Source: Maritimibacter alkaliphilus HTCC2654 (lineage in GTDB: Bacteria > Pseudomonadota > Alphaproteobacteria > Rhodobacterales > Rhodobacteraceae). Taken from it: a stretch of DNA of 64,000 nt. The stretch covers positions 2,721,263 through 2,785,262 of the forward strand of contig NZ_CH902578.1 of assembly GCF_000152805.1 (NCBI RefSeq), written 5' to 3'. A model generated the notes under the pieces. That model saw only the letters and a list, made by a program, of their open reading frames with translations, was not told where the DNA came from and made no database searches. A program made the translations under genes and the position numbers. Positions 56,611 through 64,000 of the stretch are shown one piece after another. The first letter of the stretch is position 1. Every line of letters starts with the position of its first letter.

Positions 56611-57050
56611 AAGCGAGTCGGTCGCGTTCAATCTGGTTGCCGCTTTAGGGCGGCACACATTCATCCTGTCGACTGCGATGGGCCGCTTCGGGGTCGCCGG
56701 GCGGCGATTCGTGGAGGGCTGAGAGCCCAGCCCTGTAAGGCCTCGCACGCGGGGTGGGTGGCAATGAGTCCTGCGTCGTCAACGGCCCACGGGCGTGATG
56801 TCTGGCGCCTATTTCTGCGCTGCTAGGCCACGCCTCGAACGGCGACGTCCGTGCCCCCGATCCTACCTTCTCACCGACCTTTCCACGGGCGCGTCTTCCA
56901 CATGCCGTGGCGGCATTCGGCGGATTCTCACCCCCTCAACCAAAACACATTGACACATATCAATGTATGCATTTCCTATGAGCCTTAAGATTAAGTAAGT
57001 GACTAGTTACAAAATTAGCGACCCATCGCGTTGGCCAAGGAGGAAACGCC
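56611..57050. other. 440-base gene-free region before the acidic orphan gene
   Basis: No gene seen. 56640 to 56710 (GGGCGGCACACATTCATC and nearby) resembles degenerate alphaproteobacterial intergenic repeats as I recall them. GGGCT-GAG-AGCCC near 56717 is a short hairpin. From 56940 the base composition turns AT-rich, with an FNR-like box and likely promoter. No named RNA family fits. Confidence 0.5.
56950..56963 (+). promoter_or_regulatory. FNR/CRP-like box
   Basis: TTGACACATATCAA matches the FnrL/FNR consensus TTGAY-N4-RTCAA fully, inside the longer palindrome ACATTGA-CACATA-TCAATGT (56947-56966). About 87 bases before the acidic orphan gene. Oxygen-dependent control is possible. Confidence 0.6.
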
Positions 57051-59945
57051 GTGACCACATACACATCACCCACGCATGTGTTTTCGATTGAAGACCTGAC
57101 CGCGACATACTCAGGCGTACAGTATCCGGCCTTGACCGGGATGCTCGATACGGCCGGAACCACTGTCGAGCCATACACCGACAGGGACGGAAACATCCTC
57201 TACGCGATCGACAGCGAGTTCGGGTTCTACATCGACGACTTCATCGGTGCGCTTGAAAAGGTGCTGGACGGCGATTTCGCAGAAGGGTTCGCCGGCAACG
57301 CTTTCGATGACGAGGGGAATCAGATCGGTATCGCCCTGCGCGACGCCGAAACCGACGTGTTTCTCTCCGGCGCGCCCTTCGGAACATGGTCGCTGGGTCT
57401 GGGCGGGAACACCGTCAAAGCGTCGACCGAGCATTACGAAACGATGGCCTCGGTCCTGTCGGATCATGAATATCCCGGCGATCCGGGTGCGATTGGACCG
57501 CTCGACGACGATCTCAAGATGCTGGACATCCGCCCGAGCGAGGTGACGCCGGGCACGTTCGACGTCGGCCCCCTTAACAACGCCTATATCCACGAGATGA
57601 TTCAGGCGCTTCAGGCCGCGATGGATTCGGCGGACCCCGGACTCGACACGGTTCTTTCCGACATCGACTTCGACCGTGACGGCGTTCTCGATACCTATCG
57701 CATCACCAAGACCACCGTGAATTTCGACGATGACGGCGACGGTATCGCGGACCCCATCGTGGTCGGCGCGGTCGATGTCGACAACGACGGCACCATCGAC
57801 ATCGTGGACAGCTTCCTGAACGGCTACGGCGGCGATGCCGACATCGTGGACCTGCTGGAACCCAATGAATCCAGCGTGACCTACAACATCGCCTACGGGC
57901 AGGATTACTCGGTCACGCTCAAGGATGATGGCAAGCTGCTTTACCGCTGGGGCGAGGCGGTCAAACGTCCGAACGATATCCGGCTCGAAGTGGACATGCC
58001 GCTGCCCGAGGAATGGACGCGGGACGCCAACAACAACTCGATCATGGACGGTCTAGAAGGCAGCGGGTTCACGATCACGCGGGCCGAACTGGTCATCACC
58101 CACGACATTACGAACAACCCGAACGATCAGGTCCGCCCTGAAGACTATGAGAACGAAGCGGCCATCGGTCGGCTCCCGTCCTTCTACATCGTCAAGGATC
58201 CGGACGATCCGACCAAACTGCTCTGGGTTTCGCCGCTCGACAGCTTCGATGGGACGGGTGAGCCGCTTCCGAGCTACTTCATCCTCGATGCCGACGGCAA
58301 CGTCGACCTCGCCGCGGGCGGCACGGCGGTCTACGACCCCAACGACGTTCTGGTGGGCTACCGCAACGAAGATGGCGGCGGCAACCCGGTCGGGACGGTC
58401 TTCCGCAGCGATGCGCTTGCCGAAATGAACGCGGCTGCCGGTCTGGATTTCATGACCGAAGACCTCGAGCACGGTTTCACCGAGGCGTGGTACACCACCA
58501 CCGACCGCGAGCCGTTCGAATGGTCCTACGATCTGTTCCCGACTGATCCCTACAAGAACGTCTTCGAAAGCTTCCGCTCGCCCGATGAAGCCGAAGATGC
58601 CGGTTTCACGGAAGATGCGCTGGTCTCCGGCCCGCGCTGGCGTTTGACCCCGAACAAGTTCGGGCAAGATTTGCCGGGGCTGGAAATCCCGCTCGAAGAA
58701 AATTCCGAGCCGCCCTACACCCGCGACAACATCAAGTACGACACCGGCGAAGTCATCACGACGACCCTGAACCTGCTCGACTGGGAAGGCGACTCGCCCC
58801 TTGCCAGCAGCCTCGGCTGGATGAGCATCGACATCGCGACGCTCGACGAGAATGCCGATGGCCTGATCGACGAAGGATGGTCGATGGTCAACGGGACGCT
58901 TGGGGCGGGGGATGCCGTTCCCACCGATCCGATCCTGACCGCCGTTACGCCCAATGGCGTGACGCTTGAATCCAGCTTTTTCGACGTTGCCGTCTACATG
59001 AAAGGCGACCGTCAGGACGACTCGATCATCTACGATATGGAACTCATCATCGAGTACGAATCCGATGCGGGCGACGTCATCGGGGCGGTTCAGAGCGTCG
59101 GCGGCGTGAATCATCAGACCCAGACCGTCAGCTATCAGGGCGGCACGACCTTCGACAATCCGGTGGTCTTCGCCTCGCTCGCCAGCCGCGTGGGCTGGGA
59201 CATGGTGACGGTTGAATTCACCGACATCTCGGCGACCGGTGCCAGCTTCTACCTTGATGAACCCGAGGGTTACGATGGCACCCATGCTGCCGAAGAGGTG
59301 ACGCTGGTCACCTTCGAAGAAGGCGTCTGGGAGCTTGCGGATGGCAGCCTGCTTCAGGTCGGCACGACGAACTTCGCCGCCGGAGCGACCGACGCATTCC
59401 ACCGTGTCACCTTCGAACAGGCTTTCGACGAAGCACCCATCCTGCTGCTTCAGATCCAGTCCGACAACGGCGGCGAATGGGAGATCGTCCGCGCCCAGAA
59501 CATCGGCGCCGATGGTTTCGATTTCGCAGTCGAAGAACGGGAAGCCGCAGACGGGTGGCACACCTCGGAAGTCGTCGGTTGGGCCGCGCTCGATGCATCG
59601 GCGGCAGATGGTGTGATCGACTGGGGCGGCATCGGATCGCAGGCGTTTTCGACCGGCGATACCGTCTCGCACGAGATCGCGCCTTTCGCTCTGGACGCAG
59701 CGGTCGGGGCCGACCCGCTCGTGGCGGCCTTCCTTGCCAGCTACAACGGGGCGGATACGGCCAATGTCCGCACCACGGGCGTGACCTTCGACGGTTTGGT
59801 CGCCTCGGCCAATTTCAAGATTGACGAAGAAACCAGCCTGGATGCCGAACTCGAACATGCTTTCGAGGATGTGCACGGCTTTGCCTTCGAGCAGGCCGGA
59901 TTGCTCACGGGCATGGAATACGTCGACCCGCTGCTCATCACCTGA
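57051..59945 (+). CDS. Large acidic orphan protein with calcium-loop-like and lectin-like repeats
   Basis: 964 residues from GTG 57051, after AAGGAGG. Strongly acidic, no Sec signal, no membrane helix, almost no Cys. Asp-rich loops resemble thrombospondin-3/dockerin-type calcium sites: DFDRDGVLD, DDDGDGIAD, DVDNDGTID, DANNNSIMD, DENADGLID. The C-terminal third (about 680 to 870) has two units with F-P-V/I-F/L, G-F/S-F and E-DG-H patterns like H-type lectin repeats. No RTX nonapeptides. Function unknown; secretion by a C-terminal signal is possible. FNR-like box upstream. Confidence 0.8.
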   Translation: MTTYTSPTHVFSIEDLTATYSGVQYPALTGMLDTAGTTVEPYTDRDGNILYAIDSEFGFYIDDFIGALEKVLDGDFAEGFAGNAFDDEGNQIGIALRDAETDVFLSGAPFGTWSLGLGGNTVKASTEHYETMASVLSDHEYPGDPGAIGPLDDDLKMLDIRPSEVTPGTFDVGPLNNAYIHEMIQALQAAMDSADPGLDTVLSDIDFDRDGVLDTYRITKTTVNFDDDGDGIADPIVVGAVDVDNDGTIDIVDSFLNGYGGDADIVDLLEPNESSVTYNIAYGQDYSVTLKDDGKLLYRWGEAVKRPNDIRLEVDMPLPEEWTRDANNNSIMDGLEGSGFTITRAELVITHDITNNPNDQVRPEDYENEAAIGRLPSFYIVKDPDDPTKLLWVSPLDSFDGTGEPLPSYFILDADGNVDLAAGGTAVYDPNDVLVGYRNEDGGGNPVGTVFRSDALAEMNAAAGLDFMTEDLEHGFTEAWYTTTDREPFEWSYDLFPTDPYKNVFESFRSPDEAEDAGFTEDALVSGPRWRLTPNKFGQDLPGLEIPLEENSEPPYTRDNIKYDTGEVITTTLNLLDWEGDSPLASSLGWMSIDIATLDENADGLIDEGWSMVNGTLGAGDAVPTDPILTAVTPNGVTLESSFFDVAVYMKGDRQDDSIIYDMELIIEYESDAGDVIGAVQSVGGVNHQTQTVSYQGGTTFDNPVVFASLASRVGWDMVTVEFTDISATGASFYLDEPEGYDGTHAAEEVTLVTFEEGVWELADGSLLQVGTTNFAAGATDAFHRVTFEQAFDEAPILLLQIQSDNGGEWEIVRAQNIGADGFDFAVEEREAADGWHTSEVVGWAALDASAADGVIDWGGIGSQAFSTGDTVSHEIAPFALDAAVGADPLVAAFLASYNGADTANVRTTGVTFDGLVASANFKIDEETSLDAELEHAFEDVHGFAFEQAGLLTGMEYVDPLLIT

Positions 59946-59967
59946 CGCAGGCGCGTGACACACAAGA

Positions 59968-59993
59968 TCGGGCGGCCCGTCGTGGCCGCCCGA
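59968..59993 (+). terminator. Hairpin after the acidic orphan gene
   Basis: TCGGGCGGCC and GGCCGCCCGA form a perfect 10-bp stem with a 6-base loop, 23 bases after the stop. No T-run follows, so termination strength is uncertain. Confidence 0.65.
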
Positions 59994-60045
59994 AGGTGTC
60001 CTGAACTGGGCACTGAGATCAGGAATAATTCGAAAGGCCAGACAC

Positions 60046-60483
60046 GTGAGACTTGTAACAACCGCCGCCCTCGGCATGACCATTCTGACCGTCGCCTGCA
60101 CGGAACAGACCCCCCGCGTGAGCTACTCCGAGCCGATCTTCAACAAGTTCGGCGAACCGTCCTGCCGCCCGCCTGATGTGCCGATCGGCGGGATTTACAC
60201 TGCCGCCATGCCCATCTGCGATTCCCGGTCCGTGGCCGTCATCCCAGCCGGCACCCGGACCGCGACCGCGCCCACAGGCACCGCCACGCCACCCGCCACG
60301 GACGACGATGGGTCTGAGACCACGACGGACACGACGGACGGCACCGACCCCACTGACGATCCCACGGACCCGACGACGGGTGGAAGTGGCACGCAGAACC
60401 AGAACACTCAGGCGACTCAGAACTCGAACCGCAACACGTCGAGCACGCGAAACCAGTCGCAATCAAGCAGCGGGAACCCGTAA
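60046..60483 (+). CDS. Thr/Asp-rich low-complexity lipoprotein
   Basis: 145 residues from GTG 60046. Signal peptide II with lipobox LTVAC near residue 18. A short Cys-containing globular part (FGEPSCRPPDVPIGGIY, AMPICDSRSVAV) is followed by a disordered tail first rich in Thr, Asp and Pro, then in Gln, Asn and Ser. No family recognised. Possibly outer-membrane linked. The 262 bases from here to the tRNA hold no gene I can support. Confidence 0.65.
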   Translation: MRLVTTAALGMTILTVACTEQTPRVSYSEPIFNKFGEPSCRPPDVPIGGIYTAAMPICDSRSVAVIPAGTRTATAPTGTATPPATDDDGSETTTDTTDGTDPTDDPTDPTTGGSGTQNQNTQATQNSNRNTSSTRNQSQSSSGNP

Positions 60484-60745
60484 CGGCTAGCCGGTTCCCG
60501 AACGCAACGGGTCATTGCGGCTGACGTTTGCCGCGAGGCGCAGTCCATCTGGGACCAGCGACCTGTCTGGTGCGCCGAGCGGCCTGTGGGCACTCATGTG
60601 ACGTGGTGTGAGTGTATTTGCGCGGCAATCAGCTAGCGCGGAGACGGTTCGGCCCCGCAGGCTCAGACCGCCAGCACAACGCGATCCTTGATTCCTGCGT
60701 TTCAAAGCGAAGCGCCAGATAGATCAACGGATTTCTTAGGAGAAA

Positions 60746-60832
60746 TGGTGCCCAGGAGAGGACTCGAACCTCCACGTCCATACAGACACCAGCACCTGAA
60801 GCTGGCGCGTCTACCAATTCCGCCACCTGGGC
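60746..60832 (-). tRNA. tRNA-Leu (anticodon CAG)
   Basis: On the minus strand GCCCAGG pairs with CCTGGGC, with an encoded CCA end. The anticodon stem CCAGC/GCTGG holds the loop TTCAGGT with CAG at 60798-60796. A long variable arm and the GGTTCGAGTCC T-arm are typical of class II tRNA-Leu. Confidence 0.97.
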
Positions 60833-60963
60833 ACAGGTGCGTGGAGCCGCGATGTAAGGCCCCGCGCAAACAGTGTCAACGGGATTCGCACACTTTCAAT
60901 TCGCCTTGTTCCGGTTGACGCCGGGGGCTATGCAGGAACCCGTATTTACGAAGGAGATCGGGC

Positions 60964-61944
60964 ATGTCGAAACTCGTGACCATCTACGGCGGTTCCGGCT
61001 TTGCGGGGCGCTATATCGCGCGGCGCATGGCCAAGGCAGGGTGGCGCGTTCGCGTTGCGGTGCGCCGACCGAACGAGGCGATCTTCGTGAAGCCCTATGG
61101 CACGGTCGGGCAGGTCGCTCCGATCCTGTGCAACATCCGCGACGATAATTCGGTGGCCGAAGCGATGACGGGCGCGGATGCGGTCGTGAACTGCGTGGGC
61201 ACCTTCGACAAAGGCGGCAAGAACAATTTCGGCGCTGTGCAGGACGAGGGCGCCACGCGGATCGCGCGGCTGGCCGCCGAAAAGGGGATTGGGACGCTCG
61301 TCCACCTTTCCGCCATCGGCGCGGACACGGAGGGCGACAGCCTGTATGCGCAGTCCAAGGGGCGTGGCGAGGCGGGTATACTCGAACATTTCCCCAACGC
61401 GGTGATCCTGCGCCCTTCGGTGATGTTCGGGCCCGAAGACAACTTCTTCAATCGGTTCGCGGGTATGACCCGCATGGGGCCGGTGCTTCCCATCGTCGGC
61501 GGCCAAACCCGGTTCCAGCCGGTGTTCGTCGATGACGTGGCCGCGGCCGCCGAAAAGGCGGTCAAGGGCGAGGCCGCACCGGGGATCTATGAGCTTGGCG
61601 GGCCGGACGTGCAGACCTTCCGCGAATTGATGCAGGATATGCTGACCGTCATTCAACGCCGCCGCATGATCGTGAATATTCCGTTCTGGATCGCGGGCGT
61701 GATGGGGACCGTTTTCGACGCCGGCTCCGCGATGACCGGGGGGCTCGTATCGGCGCCGCTTACGCGCGATCAGGTGACGTCGCTCAGGTCCGACAACGCG
61801 GTCGCCGAGGGCGGGAAAACCTTTGCCGATCTGGGCATCACGCCGACCGCGATGGAGGTGGTGCTGCCGCAATACCTGTGGCGTTTCCGCCAGACCGGGC
61901 AATATGCCGACATCACCGCCTCGGCGCGCAATCTGCGAACCTGA
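60964..61944 (+). CDS. NDUFA9-like NAD(P)-binding protein (complex I assembly/accessory type)
   Basis: 326 residues of the atypical SDR group that includes complex I subunit NDUFA9. IYGGSGFAGRYIARRMA dinucleotide site, VVNCVGTFDKGG, LSAIGADTEGDSLYAQSKG, LRPSVMFGPEDNFFNRFA. AAGGAG precedes the ATG. Likely binds NADPH; a structural role with complex I or quinone metabolism is suggested by family only. Confidence 0.87.
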   Translation: MSKLVTIYGGSGFAGRYIARRMAKAGWRVRVAVRRPNEAIFVKPYGTVGQVAPILCNIRDDNSVAEAMTGADAVVNCVGTFDKGGKNNFGAVQDEGATRIARLAAEKGIGTLVHLSAIGADTEGDSLYAQSKGRGEAGILEHFPNAVILRPSVMFGPEDNFFNRFAGMTRMGPVLPIVGGQTRFQPVFVDDVAAAAEKAVKGEAAPGIYELGGPDVQTFRELMQDMLTVIQRRRMIVNIPFWIAGVMGTVFDAGSAMTGGLVSAPLTRDQVTSLRSDNAVAEGGKTFADLGITPTAMEVVLPQYLWRFRQTGQYADITASARNLRT

Positions 61945-61965
61945 ACGCGCGGGACTTTGAACGCA

Positions 61966-61993
61966 GGGCCGATCCGAAAGGGTCGGCCTTTTC
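61966..61993. terminator. Bidirectional terminator between the NDUFA9-like gene and uppP
   Basis: GGCCGATCC-GAAA-GGGTCGGCC with a G-U pair and a GNRA-like loop, followed by TTTTC on the + strand. It ends four bases before the uppP stop, so it can also stop uppP. Confidence 0.82.
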
Positions 61994-61996
61994 GGT

Positions 61997-62800
61997 TCAG
62001 GTATAGGCGATGACGAGCAGAACGATCCCGAGGATCACGCGGTAGACCACATATGGCGTGAAGCTGACAGATTTCAGAAGCCGCATCATCAACGACAGGG
62101 CGAGCAGGGCGGCGACGAATGCCATGGCGGCGGCGATGGCCCCGTCCCGCAGAACCGCCCAGTCGGCTTCCGACGCGGCTTCCACGCCCAGAAGAAGACC
62201 GGAGGCCATGATGGTCGGGATCGACATCAGCATGGCGAGCCGGGTGCCGTCCTCGCGCTTGTAACCCAGCGCTCGCGCGCCCGAAATCGTGGCGCCGGAG
62301 CGGGAGGTGCCGGGGATCAGGGCGAGCGCCTGCCACAGCCCCATGACGATCGCATCGCGCAAGGTCCAGTCCGCGTCGGTCTTTGTTTCGGCGCCTTTCT
62401 GGTCGACCCAGAAAAGCACGAGGCCGAAGATCAGCATCGTCCAGCCGATGACCGTGATCGACCGCATCGCGTCGGACAGCCCGGTGACGCTCAGGATCAG
62501 GCCGAGAGCGAGAACGGGGATCGTGGCGATCAGCAGGAGGAAGGCGAGGCGCGATCCCTTGGTGTCGATCCGGCCCGTCAACATCCGGGGGATGCCGAAA
62601 AGCCCCTCCCGCACGTCGGACCAGAAGTAGAGAACGACGGCGCCGAGCGTGCCCACGTGGACCGCGACGTCGATGACCTGACCCTGATCCTCGAGCCCGG
62701 TGAGATTCGGCAGAAGAATCAGGTGACCGGAGGAGGAAACCGGAAGAAACTCGGTAAGTCCCTGAATGACAGCGACAATAAACAGGTGGAAGAGCGACAT
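61997..62800 (-). CDS. uppP: Undecaprenyl-diphosphatase
   Basis: 267 residues, polytopic (about eight helices). Recycles undecaprenyl diphosphate for cell wall and polymer synthesis; loss or gain alters bacitracin sensitivity. Motifs: TEFLPVSSSGHLIL near residue 16 and PGTSRSGATIS near 160. Also called bacA. Divergent from gltD across a 212-base AT-richer gap. Confidence 0.96.
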   Translation of the reverse strand: MSLFHLFIVAVIQGLTEFLPVSSSGHLILLPNLTGLEDQGQVIDVAVHVGTLGAVVLYFWSDVREGLFGIPRMLTGRIDTKGSRLAFLLLIATIPVLALGLILSVTGLSDAMRSITVIGWTMLIFGLVLFWVDQKGAETKTDADWTLRDAIVMGLWQALALIPGTSRSGATISGARALGYKREDGTRLAMLMSIPTIMASGLLLGVEAASEADWAVLRDGAIAAAMAFVAALLALSLMMRLLKSVSFTPYVVYRVILGIVLLVIAYT

Positions 62801-63012
62801 GCCTGCTGCCTCGGGTTTGGAAGTTGCCCAAAGCTAACCATTTGGAAAGTAATGGAAAGCGGAAATATAGGTCAGCATAAGTTACTTAAAAATTCTCCAA
62901 ACGGTCAGAAAAACACGCTACCTTGGGCGATATGATCGTTTTTAGGTCAGCAATTATGCCTTTTCTTTTTCGGAAACCCTGCTAGATAGGCGGCTCGAAG
63001 ACGGAGGACGTG

Positions 63013-64000
63013 ATGGCCAAGCAGCCGATGTTGAAATTCGTGACTGTTCAGCGAGACATGCCCGAAAAGCGTGGCGCAGAACTACGTCGTGAAGACTTTC
63101 ACGAGATTTATGCAGAGTTCGCGGATGCGAAGGCAGCCGAGCAATCGGCGCGGTGCAGCCAGTGCGGTGTGCCGTACTGCCAAAGCCACTGCCCGCTTCA
63201 CAACAATATCCCCGACTGGCTGCGCATGACCGCGACCGGGCGGCTCAAGGAAGCCTACGAGATTTCGCAGGCGACCAACACCTTCCCGGAAATCTGCGGT
63301 CGCATCTGCCCGCAGGATCGTCTGTGCGAAGGCAACTGCGTGATCGAGCAGTCGGGCCACGGCACCGTCACCATCGGTGCGGTCGAGAAATACATCACCG
63401 ACACGGCGTTTGAAAAAGGCTGGGTCGAAGACATCAAGCCCGCCGCCGAGCGCGGCGAGAGCGTCGGAATCATCGGGGCAGGCCCCGGCGGTCTTGCCGC
63501 CGCCGACCGTCTGCGCCGTGCGGGCGTGCAGGTCACCGTCTATGACCGTTACGACCGCTCCGGCGGGCTGCTGACCTACGGCATTCCCGGCTTCAAGCTG
63601 GAAAAAGACATCGTCATCCGCCGCAACGAGCAGCTTGAAAAGGGCGGTGTGGAGTTCATGATGAACTGCAACGTCGGCGAGGACATCAGCTTTGCCGAGC
63701 TGCGCGAGAAACATGATGCCGTGCTCATCGCCACGGGTGTCTACAAGACCCGCGATCTGTCCGGCCCCGGCGCGGGCAGCGCGGGAATCGTGCGCGCCAT
63801 CGACTATCTCACCGCGTCGAACAAGGCGTCCTTCGGTGACGAGGTTGCCGAGCACAAGGACGGCTCGCTTTGGGCCGAGGGCAAGAAGGTCGTCGTGATC
63901 GGCGGTGGCGATACCGCCATGGACTGCGTGCGCACCGCGATCCGTCAGGGTGCCACGAGCGTCAAATGCCTTTATCGCCGCGACCGCGACAACATGCCCG
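63013..64000 (+). CDS. gltD: Glutamate synthase small subunit (3' end cut by window)
   Basis: Open from ATG 63013, after GGAGG, to the window edge (about 329 codons of some 475). CSQCGVPYCQSHCPLHNNIP and CGRICPQDRLCEGNC are the Fe-S regions, VGIIGAGPGGLAAADRL the FAD site, VVVIGGGDTAMDCVRTA the NADPH site. Transfers electrons from NADPH to GltB for glutamate synthesis. The 212 bases upstream hold no gene; AT-rich stretches there suggest the promoter. Confidence 0.96.
   Translation, partial: MAKQPMLKFVTVQRDMPEKRGAELRREDFHEIYAEFADAKAAEQSARCSQCGVPYCQSHCPLHNNIPDWLRMTATGRLKEAYEISQATNTFPEICGRICPQDRLCEGNCVIEQSGHGTVTIGAVEKYITDTAFEKGWVEDIKPAAERGESVGIIGAGPGGLAAADRLRRAGVQVTVYDRYDRSGGLLTYGIPGFKLEKDIVIRRNEQLEKGGVEFMMNCNVGEDISFAELREKHDAVLIATGVYKTRDLSGPGAGSAGIVRAIDYLTASNKASFGDEVAEHKDGSLWAEGKKVVVIGGGDTAMDCVRTAIRQGATSVKCLYRRDRDNMP

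Noticed and set aside
56712-56760. Second TPP-like riboswitch (GGCTGAGAG word)
   Set aside because: Only the CTGAGA word is present; the other conserved aptamer blocks are absent and no thiamine gene follows.
58053-60101. 682-codon open frame antisense to the acidic orphan gene
   Set aside because: Composition mirrors the Asp/Glu-rich + strand gene; the + gene has a strong ribosome site and patterned repeats.
60484-60963. Integrated element at tRNA-Leu
   Set aside because: No integrase, no duplicated tRNA end and no mobile genes seen in this window.

Overview
The window is a GC-rich chromosomal segment of an alphaproteobacterium, most likely of the order Rhodobacterales (Roseobacter/Rhodobacter group). 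The evidence is the petABC operon with a PetA N-terminus of the Rhodobacter type, the dxs-ispA-xseB-deacetylase operon, the DUF4170-kdtA-lpxK order, CcdA with a thioredoxin, and a possible FnrL-type box. No phage, transposase or CRISPR array was seen. Both ends cut through genes: a PaiB-like flavoprotein on the left and gltD on the right.

Layout. 1-4.4 kb: small genes, a glutathione transferase, then petABC (cytochrome bc1) ending at a strong terminator. 4.5-7.8 kb: the thiamine uptake operon thiBPQ behind a TPP riboswitch. 8-20.8 kb: housekeeping and accessory genes, namely aroC, an AEC exporter, ccdA plus thioredoxin, a WYL regulator divergent from a GST, a DMT exporter, a YdeI-like protein, HU, the purine pair ade-amn, an ABC-F ATPase and an SDR. 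20.9-27.4 kb: dxs-ispA-xseB-deacetylase, then a lipid A/Kdo locus whose KdtA and LpxK proteins are strikingly divergent. 27.4-30.6 kb: a copper module (copZ divergent from copA-cueR, with a clear CueR-type promoter).

30.8-41.8 kb is a 13-gene, single-strand cluster for reductive pyrimidine catabolism. PreT/PreA reduce uracil or thymine, HydA opens the ring, and HyuC releases beta-alanine or its methyl homologue. A four-component ABC importer probably brings in the substrate. Two VOC-fold genes, a lipoprotein, a small membrane protein and an unknown protein are embedded in it. Three RutR-like palindromes lie in its two control regions. A CheB-CheR-PAS hybrid sensor (42.1-45.3 kb) is divergent from it.

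46.1-56.6 kb carries what looks like a full aerobic tryptophan to anthraniloyl-CoA catabolic cluster: tryptophan 2,3-dioxygenase, kynurenine formamidase, kynureninase, anthranilate-CoA ligase, the fused monooxygenase/reductase that dearomatises anthraniloyl-CoA, then an acyl-CoA dehydrogenase, enoyl-CoA hydratase and SDR for beta-oxidation-like steps. A MarR regulator and a RidA protein complete it, with a palindromic operator in the divergent promoter. Almost all junctions are ATGA or TGATG overlaps.

56.6-64 kb: a 440-base gene-free stretch with an FNR-like box, a 964-residue acidic orphan protein with calcium-binding-like loops and C-terminal lectin-like repeats, a Thr/Asp-rich lipoprotein, tRNA-Leu(CAG), an NDUFA9-like protein, uppP and the start of gltD. 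The best leads for something new are the divergent KdtA/LpxK pair, the orphan acidic protein, and the extra genes inside the two catabolic clusters.
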